Assembly (NCBI RefSeq): GCF_000703005.1
Contig: NZ_JNLH01000001.1
Span: forward strand, 1,081,501 to 1,145,500
Length of the DNA stretch: 64,000 nucleotides
DNA from: Pseudobutyrivibrio ruminis HUN009
Lineage (GTDB): Bacteria > Bacillota > Clostridia > Lachnospirales > Lachnospiraceae
Reading direction: 5' to 3'
Made by a program: the position numbers and the translations under genes. Below the pieces are notes generated by a model that searched no databases, was not told where the DNA came from, and worked only from the letters and a program-made list of their open reading frames with translations. This document shows positions 24,525 to 33,218 of this stretch, one piece after another. Positions within the stretch are counted from its first letter, which is position 1; each line of letters opens with the position of its first letter.

Positions 24525-26072
24525 ATGGACAATACCGCTAGAGAAAATAATTATAATGAACCAAGTATGACAAATATTGTTATAGAAGCCCCAGTGCAGG
24601 CGCAGGTTAAAGGCGATGCAAAAAGCTTCAGAAAATATGGATTATTATCTCTTGTATTTGCTATCGTATATACGTTTTGCTTGTACAAGAATAAATCAGG
24701 AATCACTTATCCAATTTTTATGGCAATAACATTTGGCCTAATATATGCAGTCAGAAAGTCAGATGATTTACCATTCCTGAAAGACAAAAATGGAAAAGTA
24801 GGATTAAATTTATTTTATGTGATTTCATTGTTATTGCTATCAGTTACAAAGTGCATGTTTACAAGCTATAGCATTCAGTGGCTTAGCGGATTGGCCATAT
24901 TCCTACTATTCTTTTCGTTTATCATGCAGCTTTACATTGATACTACTGGTTGGGATATAGTTGGATGGCTTGGCGGAATCGCACTTACAATGATACGACC
25001 TATAGCAAACATTGCATGGCCATTTCAGGACGTTGCTCTTTTTGTAAAGGAAAGAGGCAGTGAGACAAGTAAAGAAAAAAAGAATGCTATTATGGCAGTT
25101 CTTATAGGACTTATTGTTGCAGTTCCGCTTCTTGCAGTGGTTGTTAGCTTGCTTGTGTCAGCAGATGCAGTGTTCAGCCGCATTTTAGAAAAAGTATTTG
25201 AGGGCATCCACCTACCAGATAACTTTGGAGACATTGTTGGAATAGTATTAACTTTGTGCATCTCATTTATCTGCGCATATATAATTCCAAATTCCTTATA
25301 TAAGAAGAAAATTGGAATTGGCCCAGCAAAGCAGGGAAACACAAATCCGCTTATAGCTATTACATTCACGGTTCTACTTGGTTTAGTGTATCTTCTTTTC
25401 TGCTTGATACAGGTATTATTCTTATTTACAGGAAGCATGACTTTACCAGCTGGATACACATACGCACAATATGCTCACGAGGGACTCTACCAGTTGCTTG
25501 CAGTATGCTTGATTAACGTGGCACTTGTGTCAGTTTGCTCAAGAATGTTTGCAAAGAATAAGTTGCTAACATGTATTCTATCAATCATCGGCATATGTAC
25601 ATACATAATGATTGCATCTTCTGCAATGAGAATGATTCTATACATCGGAGCGTATACGCTTACATTCCTTAGATTGTTTGTACTTTGGTTCCTTTGCGTT
25701 CTTAGCCTTTGGCTTGCATATTTGATTATTGGATTGTATAAATCAGACTTTCCAGTATTCAAAGCTGCTATGGTGACAATCACTGTTGCTTACTTAGCAT
25801 TTGCATTTGCTAATCCTGATTATCAGGTAGCAAAATATGATTTGGCACATGCAGATATGCCTGATACAAGTATATATGGCTCAGTACAAAGATACATTGT
25901 ATATAATTTATCATTGGATGCTATTCCAGCTATTGAATCAAATGAGCAGTTACTTAGTGAATACAAAGATAATATCTACTTTGATCAGTGGGAAACTAAT
26001 TATGCAGGTAGCATTAGAAAGTTCAACTATTCATATTGGAGAGCAGAGAAAGTATTTGAGGATGCGAAATGA
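24525..26072 (+). CDS. DUF4153/DUF4173-type polytopic membrane protein
   Basis: 515 residues. After a short hydrophilic N-terminus of about 35 residues there are roughly twelve hydrophobic segments and an extracellular-style C-terminal tail rich in Tyr and Asn. The pattern, with WPFQDV in the middle and YNLSLDAIPAI near the end, matches the DUF4153/DUF4173 family that accompanies DUF2975/XRE pairs. Function is unknown. It ends by overlapping the next gene (ATGAA), which indicates coupled translation. Confidence 0.78.
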   Translation: MDNTARENNYNEPSMTNIVIEAPVQAQVKGDAKSFRKYGLLSLVFAIVYTFCLYKNKSGITYPIFMAITFGLIYAVRKSDDLPFLKDKNGKVGLNLFYVISLLLLSVTKCMFTSYSIQWLSGLAIFLLFFSFIMQLYIDTTGWDIVGWLGGIALTMIRPIANIAWPFQDVALFVKERGSETSKEKKNAIMAVLIGLIVAVPLLAVVVSLLVSADAVFSRILEKVFEGIHLPDNFGDIVGIVLTLCISFICAYIIPNSLYKKKIGIGPAKQGNTNPLIAITFTVLLGLVYLLFCLIQVLFLFTGSMTLPAGYTYAQYAHEGLYQLLAVCLINVALVSVCSRMFAKNKLLTCILSIIGICTYIMIASSAMRMILYIGAYTLTFLRLFVLWFLCVLSLWLAYLIIGLYKSDFPVFKAAMVTITVAYLAFAFANPDYQVAKYDLAHADMPDTSIYGSVQRYIVYNLSLDAIPAIESNEQLLSEYKDNIYFDQWETNYAGSIRKFNYSYWRAEKVFEDAK

Positions 26073-26530
26073 AAGAAGACTCTTTAAAGCGATTCGCAAC
26101 AATATATTTTGAAGTGCTTGCAGTTCTATCTGTAGTATTATATATACTTTTGCACAGTGTGCCAAAACAATTAGAACTGAGAGAATTTATATATATGGAT
26201 TTATATGAATTAGTTCTGTTCATGTGGATATTAGGAATAGGATTTTTATGTATCTATATCTTAAGACATAAGGTAACTAAAAAATTAGAGAGATTTAATG
26301 CATTAGAAAACCTGTTTATTATAATGGGTGCTGTAATAGGAGGATTAATATTTGTAGTTTGGATGTATTTAGTTGCTTTAGGTACAGAGGTTAATCCAGA
26401 GAAAGGAATAGAAACAAGTCATAGTGATGGCATAATTACAGTTAAAAAAGGGGATTTTCTCGATCCTGAGGATGTTAGATATGTTCAATATGAGAGTGAA
26501 AGAATAATTTACAGAAGGAGAATCGATTAA
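26069..26530 (+). CDS. Small membrane protein of unknown function
   Basis: 153 residues whose ATG overlaps the preceding stop region. Three hydrophobic segments are visible (about 14-30, 43-65 and 85-108), then a soluble C-terminal part rich in Glu and Arg (ESERIIYRRRID). No family is recognised. As the last gene of the DUF2975-XRE-DUF4173 operon, with a terminator 35 bases downstream, it probably belongs to the same membrane system. Confidence 0.7.
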   Translation: MKEDSLKRFATIYFEVLAVLSVVLYILLHSVPKQLELREFIYMDLYELVLFMWILGIGFLCIYILRHKVTKKLERFNALENLFIIMGAVIGGLIFVVWMYLVALGTEVNPEKGIETSHSDGIITVKKGDFLDPEDVRYVQYESERIIYRRRID

Positions 26531-26564
26531 GTATATAAGGCTTAAAAACCTAGTAAATATAAGG

Positions 26565-26597
26565 CGTAGCAGACTTGAAAGAGTCTGCTACGTTTTT
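26565..26597 (+). terminator. Terminator after the DUF2975-DUF4173 operon
   Basis: CGTAGCAGACT (26565-26575) pairs perfectly with AGTCTGCTACG (26582-26592), six-base loop, followed by a run of T. Confidence 0.95.
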
Positions 26598-26626
26598 TTA
26601 TTGGCAAAAAAATATTAGAAAAATAA

Positions 26627-26676
26627 TTGACAGATATAATATATGGTGATATGGTTAATTACACAAGTAATTAACC
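26627..26676 (+). promoter_or_regulatory. Promoter and perfect operator of the GntR-ABC operon
   Basis: TTGACA (26627-26632) and TATGGT (26650-26655) have a 17-base spacer. Overlapping the -10, GGTTAATTAC (26653-26662) and GTAATTAACC (26667-26676) form a perfect 10-bp inverted repeat with a four-base centre. A YtrA-type GntR regulator is encoded 24 bases downstream, so autorepression through this site is the natural reading. Confidence 0.85.
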
Positions 26677-26699
26677 GATGAAGTAAAGGAGGTGGGGAT

Positions 26700-27068
26700 G
26701 TGTTAAGCAACTTAGGGAAAGATAAATCAATCTATCTACAGATTAGCGAAATGATAGAAGATGAAATATTAAGGGACATTATTAAGGAAGAAGAGCAAGT
26801 GCCTAGCACAACAGAGCTATCAAAGTTTTATAAGATTAATCCTGCCACGGCTGGAAAGGGAATTAATCTATTGGTTGATAAAGGAATAATTTACAAGAAA
26901 AGAGGTATTGGTATGTTTGTGCAGGCAGGAGCTAAAGAAAAAATAATGGAAGCTCGCAAGGCAAGCTTCAAAGAAACTTACCTCAAAAAAATAATTAGCG
27001 AGGCAAAGTTAATTGGTATTACAAAAGAAGATTTGAAAAAGCTTATTGATGAAACTAGTGAAGTATAG
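26700..27068 (+). CDS. GntR-family regulator, YtrA type
   Basis: 122 residues starting at GTG 26700, seven bases after AAGGAGG. It has the N-terminal GntR winged helix (IYLQISEMIEDEIL, VPSTTELSKFYKINPATAGKGINLL, KRGIGMFV) and only a short helical C-terminal part, as in the YtrA subfamily, which lacks a large ligand domain. YtrA proteins repress an adjacent ABC transporter operon, usually one that responds to cell-envelope stress. The perfect operator overlapping its promoter fits. Confidence 0.93.
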   Translation: MLSNLGKDKSIYLQISEMIEDEILRDIIKEEEQVPSTTELSKFYKINPATAGKGINLLVDKGIIYKKRGIGMFVQAGAKEKIMEARKASFKETYLKKIISEAKLIGITKEDLKKLIDETSEV

Positions 27069-27097
27069 TTTTTCTTTATTGGAGGAATGGAGGATAT

Positions 27098-27976
27098 ATG
27101 AGCACATTAGTAGGAAAGAATATCGTTAAAAGATATGGTAAAGATACAGTTCTAAAGAACGTAGACATTAATATTGAGACAGGAAAGATTTATGGACTGA
27201 TTGGAAGAAACGGAGCAGGAAAGACTACTCTTCTTTCTATCCTTACAGCTCAAAATCCTGCCTCAGAAGGAACAGTTACACTTGACGGTGAGCCTGTTTG
27301 GGAGAATGAAAAGGCACTGTCAAGAATCTGTTATTCGAGAGAGATTTCACAGGTCACAATGTTTGGCCCAAACACATACAGAGTAAAGGAATATTTATCT
27401 ACAGCAAAAGCATTTTATGCTAACTGGGATGAGGAATACGCAAAGGAGCTTGTTAAGCTTTTTAACATCGATGTAAAGAAGAGAATCAGCAAGCTTTCAA
27501 AGGGAATGCTTTCAGCAGTAACAATTATCATTGCACTTGCAAGCAAGGCAGAAATCACAATCCTTGATGAGCCAGTAGCAGGACTTGATGTTGTAGCAAG
27601 AGAACAGTTCTACAAGCTCGTTATTGAAGAATATGCAGCTACAGGCAGAACATTCATCATCAGTACACACATCATCGAAGAGGCCGCATCATTGTTTGAA
27701 GAGGTTATCATGATTGATGATGGCCAGATTGTTATTAAGGAAAATACAGAAGGCTTATTAGCTAGAGCATATCGCATCAGCGGTGAAGAAACAGTCGTAG
27801 ATGCAGCTGTAAAGGATTTAAAGGTTTATCATCCAGAGTCAATCGGACGTAACAAGGTGGTTACAGTACTTGCTGATGCGCCTGTTGATGGATTTGATGG
27901 TGAGGTACTAGTAGAACCGGTTTCACTTCAGAATCTTTTCTATGCCATGAGTGTGGATGAGAGAAGGGAGGCTTAG
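27098..27976 (+). CDS. ABC transporter ATP-binding protein (YtrB-like)
   Basis: 292 residues; GGAGG upstream. A single ABC domain with Walker A GRNGAGKTT, signature LSKGMLSAV, Walker B ITILDEPVAGLD and the H-loop STHIIEEA, then an extra C-terminal domain of about 80 residues as in YtrB-like exporter ATPases. It should energise the two membrane proteins encoded next. The relaxed signature (LSKGM) is common in this subgroup. Confidence 0.92.
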   Translation: MSTLVGKNIVKRYGKDTVLKNVDINIETGKIYGLIGRNGAGKTTLLSILTAQNPASEGTVTLDGEPVWENEKALSRICYSREISQVTMFGPNTYRVKEYLSTAKAFYANWDEEYAKELVKLFNIDVKKRISKLSKGMLSAVTIIIALASKAEITILDEPVAGLDVVAREQFYKLVIEEYAATGRTFIISTHIIEEAASLFEEVIMIDDGQIVIKENTEGLLARAYRISGEETVVDAAVKDLKVYHPESIGRNKVVTVLADAPVDGFDGEVLVEPVSLQNLFYAMSVDERREA

Positions 27977-27977
27977 T

Positions 27978-28625
27978 ATGTCTAATCTTTCAAAGAGAAC
28001 GTATAAGTACTATTTTCTCAATGGTCTAAAAAGCTATGGAATTGTATTGTTAATAGAATTAGTGCTAATTGTAGAATGGATTTTAATAGGCAGTGATGAG
28101 GATTTGACGGACTATGTTCCTAGAATGTTCTGTATGGTATGTGGACTATTTACGCCATTAATGAACGGTATTTATTCTATGTACGGTCCAAGTTGGTATG
28201 ACAGTCTTACTCTTTCAATGGGGGCAAGAAGAAAAGATATATTCGTGGGCCAAATAATAAGGCAATTAATTATGATTGTATGTAATACTGCTGTTGTGGC
28301 ATTGGCTGGATCATTGTTCTTGAGTAAATTCTTTGTGCTATATGCATATTCAACAGGATTATTAGCGCTGCTAACTGGTGCTGCAGGACTTATTGTTGGA
28401 TACAAGCTTAGACGTTATGGCAAAATCGTAATTATTATAATTGCTTTTGGCTGTGCCATATTAGGTGGTTCAATTGGCGTAAGCGCTGCAGTACACGGCA
28501 ATATATATCTATTAACAAGTATAGCTAGTATATCTCCAGTTATATTCCCAATAATAATTGTGCTGATATATGTAGTTTTGGAAGCATGGGTATACAAGCT
28601 CAGCAAAACCATGATGGTTAGGTAG
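27978..28625 (+). CDS. ABC transporter membrane protein 1
   Basis: 215 residues from ATG 27978, chosen because GGGAGG at 27966-27971 fits; earlier in-frame starts overlap the ATPase gene. Six hydrophobic segments give it the ABC-2-type permease layout. A conserved feature is the amphipathic stretch SLTLSMGARRKDIFVGQI between segments 2 and 3, typical of envelope-stress exporters of the YtrC/YtrD kind. It pairs with the following gene, which has the matching GMTRRKLFAYMR motif. Confidence 0.8.
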   Translation: MSNLSKRTYKYYFLNGLKSYGIVLLIELVLIVEWILIGSDEDLTDYVPRMFCMVCGLFTPLMNGIYSMYGPSWYDSLTLSMGARRKDIFVGQIIRQLIMIVCNTAVVALAGSLFLSKFFVLYAYSTGLLALLTGAAGLIVGYKLRRYGKIVIIIIAFGCAILGGSIGVSAAVHGNIYLLTSIASISPVIFPIIIVLIYVVLEAWVYKLSKTMMVR

Positions 28626-28634
28626 GGGGACGAT

Positions 28635-29291
28635 ATGATAAGAGATTTAAAAGCAACTTTCGCCATAAGGAAATCCAGCGAAATATTTAATATTGTAATG
28701 GTATGTTCGGCAGTGATTCTTGCGGTGATACTTGCTATAGGAATTGATGATATGATAGAAATGCCTACAATACTTGTAAGTATTGTTGCTGGCGCATATA
28801 TAGGACTGAATATATTTATCAAACCATTTATGCAAGCACTGGACTTTTCAAAAGGTATATCTTTTGGAATGACAAGAAGAAAGCTGTTTGCATATATGCG
28901 ATTGTTCGATTTGGCTGAAATCTTACTTATAACAATCATTATGATATGCTTTCCAATTGCGGTTGGTGTCAATGTCATATTCAAAGTAGGAGCAATTTGC
29001 TTTGGAATATTTACACTGATATCTGGTATTGCTGGTAATAGTATTATTCGATATGGAAAAAATGCATACTGGGTATACTATGTATTGCTTTTATTAGTGA
29101 CATTTGGTTCTCCGAGATTATTGCATCTTTTGCCAGGCGCAATGGATGTTGTGGCAAGTGGCATAGATATGGTTGTTAGTCCTGCGTATAGTCAGGGAGG
29201 TATTTGGATGAAGATTATTATTTTTATTGTTTTAACATTGATTATTAACTGGCTTACAACAAGGAAAGTAGCAGTAAATAATGATTTATAA
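28635..29291 (+). CDS. ABC transporter membrane protein 2
   Basis: 218 residues with about six hydrophobic segments. The loop FSKGISFGMTRRKLFAYMR resembles that of the preceding permease (SMGARRKDIF), so the two are distant homologues that probably form a heterodimer with the ATPase. GGGGGA precedes ATG 28635. Substrate unknown; by analogy with YtrA-regulated systems it may respond to cell-wall-active compounds. Confidence 0.78.
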   Translation: MIRDLKATFAIRKSSEIFNIVMVCSAVILAVILAIGIDDMIEMPTILVSIVAGAYIGLNIFIKPFMQALDFSKGISFGMTRRKLFAYMRLFDLAEILLITIIMICFPIAVGVNVIFKVGAICFGIFTLISGIAGNSIIRYGKNAYWVYYVLLLLVTFGSPRLLHLLPGAMDVVASGIDMVVSPAYSQGGIWMKIIIFIVLTLIINWLTTRKVAVNNDL

Positions 29292-29302
29292 AGGGAGAGA
29301 CG

Positions 29303-30142
29303 ATGGAAAAGACTTTTGACAAAATTGAGTTAGTAAAGTTAGTTTTAGTATTTATTTTAGAAATAGTAATTGCACTTGCTGTAGGAACCCTTCTAAATGT
29401 AATAGGTAATGTGGCAGGAATCAGCGTGCCAACCTATATGCATGTATTGGCATTGGACATCTGCCTTTTGATTCCAGTGTTTGCATATACTATCAAAAAG
29501 GGAGATTCAATTGTTGAAGCATTTGGGTTTAAAGGAATTAAGGTAGCTACATTCTTCCAGACTATTTTACTTGTAATTGTAGTTAGCCCTATGGCAATGT
29601 TTGCAAATGTTCTTTCACAGTTTTTCGTCCCAAATACAATGGTTCAAGGAGTTGACCAGTTTGCATCAGAATCGGTTGGACTTACATTAGTAGCTACAGT
29701 ACTCTGTGCACCAGTTGTAGAAGAAATAGTATGCAGAGGTTTCTTCACGAATAGACTTAATAAAATAATGTCATTCACAGCTGCAGCTATTATCTCAGCT
29801 CTGATGTTTGGTGCTCCACATATGAATATTAACCAGTTCTGCTATGCAACTGTGTTAGGTTTGATTTTTGCTTACACAAACAGAGCTAGCGGAAGCATTT
29901 TTACATCGATGATTATGCATATCGTATTCAATGGATACAATATGGCTCTTCTATTTATGATGAATTGGGCAATGGAACAGGTTGGGATGGACTTTGCAGA
30001 AGCGGCTGAGGCAGAACGTGCTAATACTTCTAGCATGATTTCAACTGCGGTTGTTTTAGGGGTACTTGCAGTTGGTTCATTCTTCTTAACAAGATTGATT
30101 CTCAAGTCTATAGCAAAAAGAGAAGGAACAATTGAGGCATAA
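29303..30142 (+). CDS. CPBP family intramembrane metalloprotease
   Basis: 279 residues, about eight membrane segments. The CPBP/Abi motifs are intact: VVEEIVCRGFFTNRL (EExxxR) in the first catalytic segment, FGAPHMNI with its His in the second and HIVFNGYN (HxxxN) in the third. These CAAX-protease-like enzymes cut or process membrane substrates and are often next to envelope-stress or peptide-resistance transporters, as here with the YtrA-type ABC system. GGGAG precedes ATG 29303. Confidence 0.92.
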   Translation: MEKTFDKIELVKLVLVFILEIVIALAVGTLLNVIGNVAGISVPTYMHVLALDICLLIPVFAYTIKKGDSIVEAFGFKGIKVATFFQTILLVIVVSPMAMFANVLSQFFVPNTMVQGVDQFASESVGLTLVATVLCAPVVEEIVCRGFFTNRLNKIMSFTAAAIISALMFGAPHMNINQFCYATVLGLIFAYTNRASGSIFTSMIMHIVFNGYNMALLFMMNWAMEQVGMDFAEAAEAERANTSSMISTAVVLGVLAVGSFFLTRLILKSIAKREGTIEA

Positions 30143-30156
30143 GTGATATAATTAAT

Positions 30157-30195
30157 GAGGAGGTTTTTTCAAGCTTTGCGCAGAAAAAGCCTCCT
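30157..30195 (+). terminator. Hairpin between the CPBP and PH-domain genes
   Basis: GAGGAGGTTTTTT (30157-30169) pairs with AAAAAGCCTCCTC (30183-30195). The T-run is inside the left arm, not after the hairpin, so termination on the plus strand is doubtful. A second small hairpin, GTAGCC/GGCTAC, follows at 30199-30213. It may be a processing or partial termination site. Confidence 0.55.
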
Positions 30196-30239
30196 CTAGT
30201 AGCCGAAGGCTACATCATTTATTTATTGGGAGGATAACT

Positions 30240-30623
30240 ATGGCAAACATTTTATGGCACGATAGAAAAAGACATTTTGGCTTACCTATCAGCTTCACAA
30301 AGTACAGCATGAGTGAAGATAGACTTTTTGTTGAAACAGGCTTTTTCAATTTAGAGCAGAATGAAGTTAGGCTATATAGAATTCTTGACTTACAGCTTAA
30401 GCGTAGCTTGGGTCAGAGAATTTTTGGAGTAGGTTCTATCATTGTTAGCTCATCGGACAAAAGTCTTGGCACCTTTGAAATCAGAAATGTAAAGCATTCT
30501 GCAAATGTAAAGGAAATGCTTTCAGTTCAGGTTGAACAGCAGCGTGAGGCAAAGCGTGTATACACAAGAGAAAATATGGTAGATGATGTGGATGACAACG
30601 ATATCCACGAAGGAGATTTTTAG
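30240..30623 (+). CDS. Bacterial PH-domain protein
   Basis: 127 residues, GGGAGG before ATG 30240. The sequence has the bacterial PH (bPH_2/YdbS-like) pattern: YSMSEDRLFVETGFF, then EVRLYRILDLQLKRS, QRIFGVGSIIV and FEIRNVKHSANVKEML. No membrane segment is present, unlike many YdbS proteins, so it is a free PH domain with an acidic tail. The partner is unknown. The acyltransferase gene starts six bases after the stop codon. Confidence 0.85.
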   Translation: MANILWHDRKRHFGLPISFTKYSMSEDRLFVETGFFNLEQNEVRLYRILDLQLKRSLGQRIFGVGSIIVSSSDKSLGTFEIRNVKHSANVKEMLSVQVEQQREAKRVYTRENMVDDVDDNDIHEGDF

Positions 30624-30628
30624 AAGAT

Positions 30629-31723
30629 ATGAGTAAACAAGGGAAAAATGGACGAGTGGAGTTTTTACGTTTTATTTTTGCTTTGGGGATTCTATTTTTC
30701 CATATTCACAAGCGTTTTGCAGTGGATGGAAATATTAGCATTGGAATAAAAGGAATATACTTCTTCAATCATGGGTATATTGGAGTAGAGTTTTTCTTTT
30801 TGGTTTCAGGCTATTTGCTGGCTGCCAGTGCTTTTGCTAAAAGAGCTGTCAGCACAGAATTAATTGGTACAGAAACAGCACAGATGATGTGGAAGAAAAT
30901 CAAAAATGTTTTTCCATATCATTTGTTTGCGATTATTCTTACGATTATCGTAAATGCGTATTTCTTGGAGAATACAGTAAAAGGAAGAATCAGCTATGTG
31001 GTTGATTCATGGGCTTCTGTATTTTTCCTTCAGGTCTTTGGATTTGATAGCACATGGGTAAATAAGCTTACCTGGTATTTGGATGTATGGCTTATGGTCA
31101 CATTCATTTTCTGGTACTTCCTTAGACGTCACTATGAAGCTTTTGTAAAAATTGTATGCCCCCTTTTAGCCCTCTTCGTGCTGGGCTACATGGCTCATGA
31201 ATACAACAGCTTAGCTGGAATTGATGGTTGGACAGGTCACTTCTACAAGTGCTTCCTTAGAGGAATGTCTGAAATGGCGCTTGGATGTAGTGCATACAGC
31301 CTTACAAGACAGCTTAACAAAATCGAATTTACAAAGGCAGGGAAAACTATCTTAGCAATAGTAGAGCTAGTTTGTTATTTACTTGTATTTGGATATGCGG
31401 TAACAGGAGTTGATCCTAAGTATAGTTTCCCTACACTTTTTATCATGATGATTGGTTTAATTCTTACATTTTCAAATGTAAATCCATGTCATCAGGTATT
31501 TGACAAACCAGTATTTGGTTGGTGTGGCAAGATGAGCCTGTTGATATATTTAAATCAGTTTTACAGCATCAGATTAGTGCAGTCACTTCTTCCAAACATC
31601 AGCTTCCCAGCAAAGGTTTTGGGATGCACAGTGGTGACTCTTATCGGGGCTTATGTATGTGATGTAGTAGTTACTTTTTTTAACAAGAAAAAGCCACTTA
31701 CAACACTAATGATTAAAAACTAG
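30629..31723 (+). CDS. Acyltransferase family 3 membrane protein
   Basis: 364 residues with about ten membrane segments. The N-terminal GRVEFLRFIFALGILFFHIH carries the RxxxxLR and catalytic-type His of the Acyl_transf_3 (OafA/OatA-like) family, and VEFFFLVSGYLLA is the second signature. Such proteins move acyl groups, often acetyl, across the membrane to sugars of cell-surface polymers. It opens a cluster with MBOAT and DHHW proteins, all suited to surface-polysaccharide O-acylation. Confidence 0.9.
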   Translation: MSKQGKNGRVEFLRFIFALGILFFHIHKRFAVDGNISIGIKGIYFFNHGYIGVEFFFLVSGYLLAASAFAKRAVSTELIGTETAQMMWKKIKNVFPYHLFAIILTIIVNAYFLENTVKGRISYVVDSWASVFFLQVFGFDSTWVNKLTWYLDVWLMVTFIFWYFLRRHYEAFVKIVCPLLALFVLGYMAHEYNSLAGIDGWTGHFYKCFLRGMSEMALGCSAYSLTRQLNKIEFTKAGKTILAIVELVCYLLVFGYAVTGVDPKYSFPTLFIMMIGLILTFSNVNPCHQVFDKPVFGWCGKMSLLIYLNQFYSIRLVQSLLPNISFPAKVLGCTVVTLIGAYVCDVVVTFFNKKKPLTTLMIKN

Positions 31724-31743
31724 TATTATAAAGGGAGAATAAC

Positions 31744-33210
31744 TTGGTTTTTAGTTCTATTATATTTACTACAATTTTCCTACCTTTATGCCTGTTGACC
31801 TACTATGGAATCCCAAGGCTTAAAGGTGGGGCATATACAGATAGGATTAAGCTTTCCAACATAATCCTTTTAATATTCAGCTTGGTGTTCTATGCTTTCG
31901 GCGGGGTGAAATATCTCCTGCTGATAGGCATAGTTATTTTTATAAATTGGGCTGGAGGATTTTTGTGCGCAAGCAATCGTCATAGCCGTAGGTTCAACAA
32001 GATATCGCTGATATCGGTGGTTGTTCTTGATTTAGGCATTCTGTTTTTCTTTAAGTATTTCAACTTTTTCATAGCAATAATTGAAAATATATTCTTTGGA
32101 GGAAGTCTTACTGTTTCAGATAGATTTACAAATCTATTTTCGGGAGTGGGTACAGGTGCATTAAATCTTCCTCAGATTGTTCTTCCAGTTGGTATTTCGT
32201 TTTTTACGTTTCAGGCTCTGTCCTATGTAATCGATGTATACAATGACCAGGTGGAGGTACAAAGTAGCTTTTGGTATTTTGCGTTATATATCTCATGTTT
32301 CCCACAGCTGATTGCTGGTCCTATTGTTCATTACAAAGATATCTCAGGTCAGTTGACAGAGCGAAGTGTCGGAAGCTACGAGTTTGCAGCTGGTATCAAA
32401 AGGTTTTGTTTTGGCCTTGGCAAAAAGGTTATTATCGCAAATACGTTAGCGTCCATTGCAGATAAAATCTGGGCAGCTGATATATCCCAGCTAGATGCCA
32501 CAGTCGCATGGCTTGGATCCATTTGCTACACATTCCAAATATACTATGACTTCAGCGGATATTCTGATATGGCCATTGGCCTAGGAAAGATGTTTGGATT
32601 CGATTTTAAAGAAAACTTTGATCATCCTTACAGAGCGGAATCAGTTAGAGAGTTTTGGAGACGCTGGCATATTTCTTTATCTACATGGTTTAGAGATTAT
32701 GTTTACATCCCACTTGGTGGCAGCAGATGCTCACTTAAGAAGACCTGTATGAATATATTTATAGTATTCCTTTTAACAGGAATATGGCATGGAGCTAACT
32801 GGACCTTTATTACATGGGGGCTTGTGTATGGCATTTTGCTTATATTCGAAAGAGTTTGGTTTGGAAAGATATTGGAAAAGAATCCGGTGAAAATGCTAAA
32901 CAGATTGCTGACATTTTTTGTGGTAAATCTTTTGTGGGTAGTATTTAGAGCCGATTCCATAATATCTGCATTTACATATATTTCTAGAATGTTTGCAGGG
33001 GGAATCAGAATACTGAACCTGTTTACATATTTGTCAGGAATGGGTGTGATTGCATTATTTGCAGCAATAATATTTGCTGGATTTGTGCAGGCTCATATGA
33101 GCGTAAAAGCGGTAAAGGGCAACATGGTAGTATGCCTTGCACTTTTACTTGTTAGTTTGTTATTCCTTGTAAATGGAACATACAATCCATTTATTTATTA
33201 TCAGTTTTAA
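31744..33210 (+). CDS. MBOAT family O-acyltransferase (AlgI/DltB-like)
   Basis: 488 residues starting at a TTG codon (31744); AAGGGAG lies eight bases upstream and no ATG fits. About eleven membrane segments. The MBOAT core is intact: REFWRRWHISLSTWFRDYVY, YIPLGGSR and the active-site His in TGIWHGANWTFITWG. It passes acyl groups, usually acetyl, outward for attachment to an exported polysaccharide or teichoic acid. The next gene encodes a DHHW/AlgX-like protein, its usual partner. Confidence 0.94.
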   Translation: MVFSSIIFTTIFLPLCLLTYYGIPRLKGGAYTDRIKLSNIILLIFSLVFYAFGGVKYLLLIGIVIFINWAGGFLCASNRHSRRFNKISLISVVVLDLGILFFFKYFNFFIAIIENIFFGGSLTVSDRFTNLFSGVGTGALNLPQIVLPVGISFFTFQALSYVIDVYNDQVEVQSSFWYFALYISCFPQLIAGPIVHYKDISGQLTERSVGSYEFAAGIKRFCFGLGKKVIIANTLASIADKIWAADISQLDATVAWLGSICYTFQIYYDFSGYSDMAIGLGKMFGFDFKENFDHPYRAESVREFWRRWHISLSTWFRDYVYIPLGGSRCSLKKTCMNIFIVFLLTGIWHGANWTFITWGLVYGILLIFERVWFGKILEKNPVKMLNRLLTFFVVNLLWVVFRADSIISAFTYISRMFAGGIRILNLFTYLSGMGVIALFAAIIFAGFVQAHMSVKAVKGNMVVCLALLLVSLLFLVNGTYNPFIYYQF

Positions 33211-33218
33211 GGAGCAAT

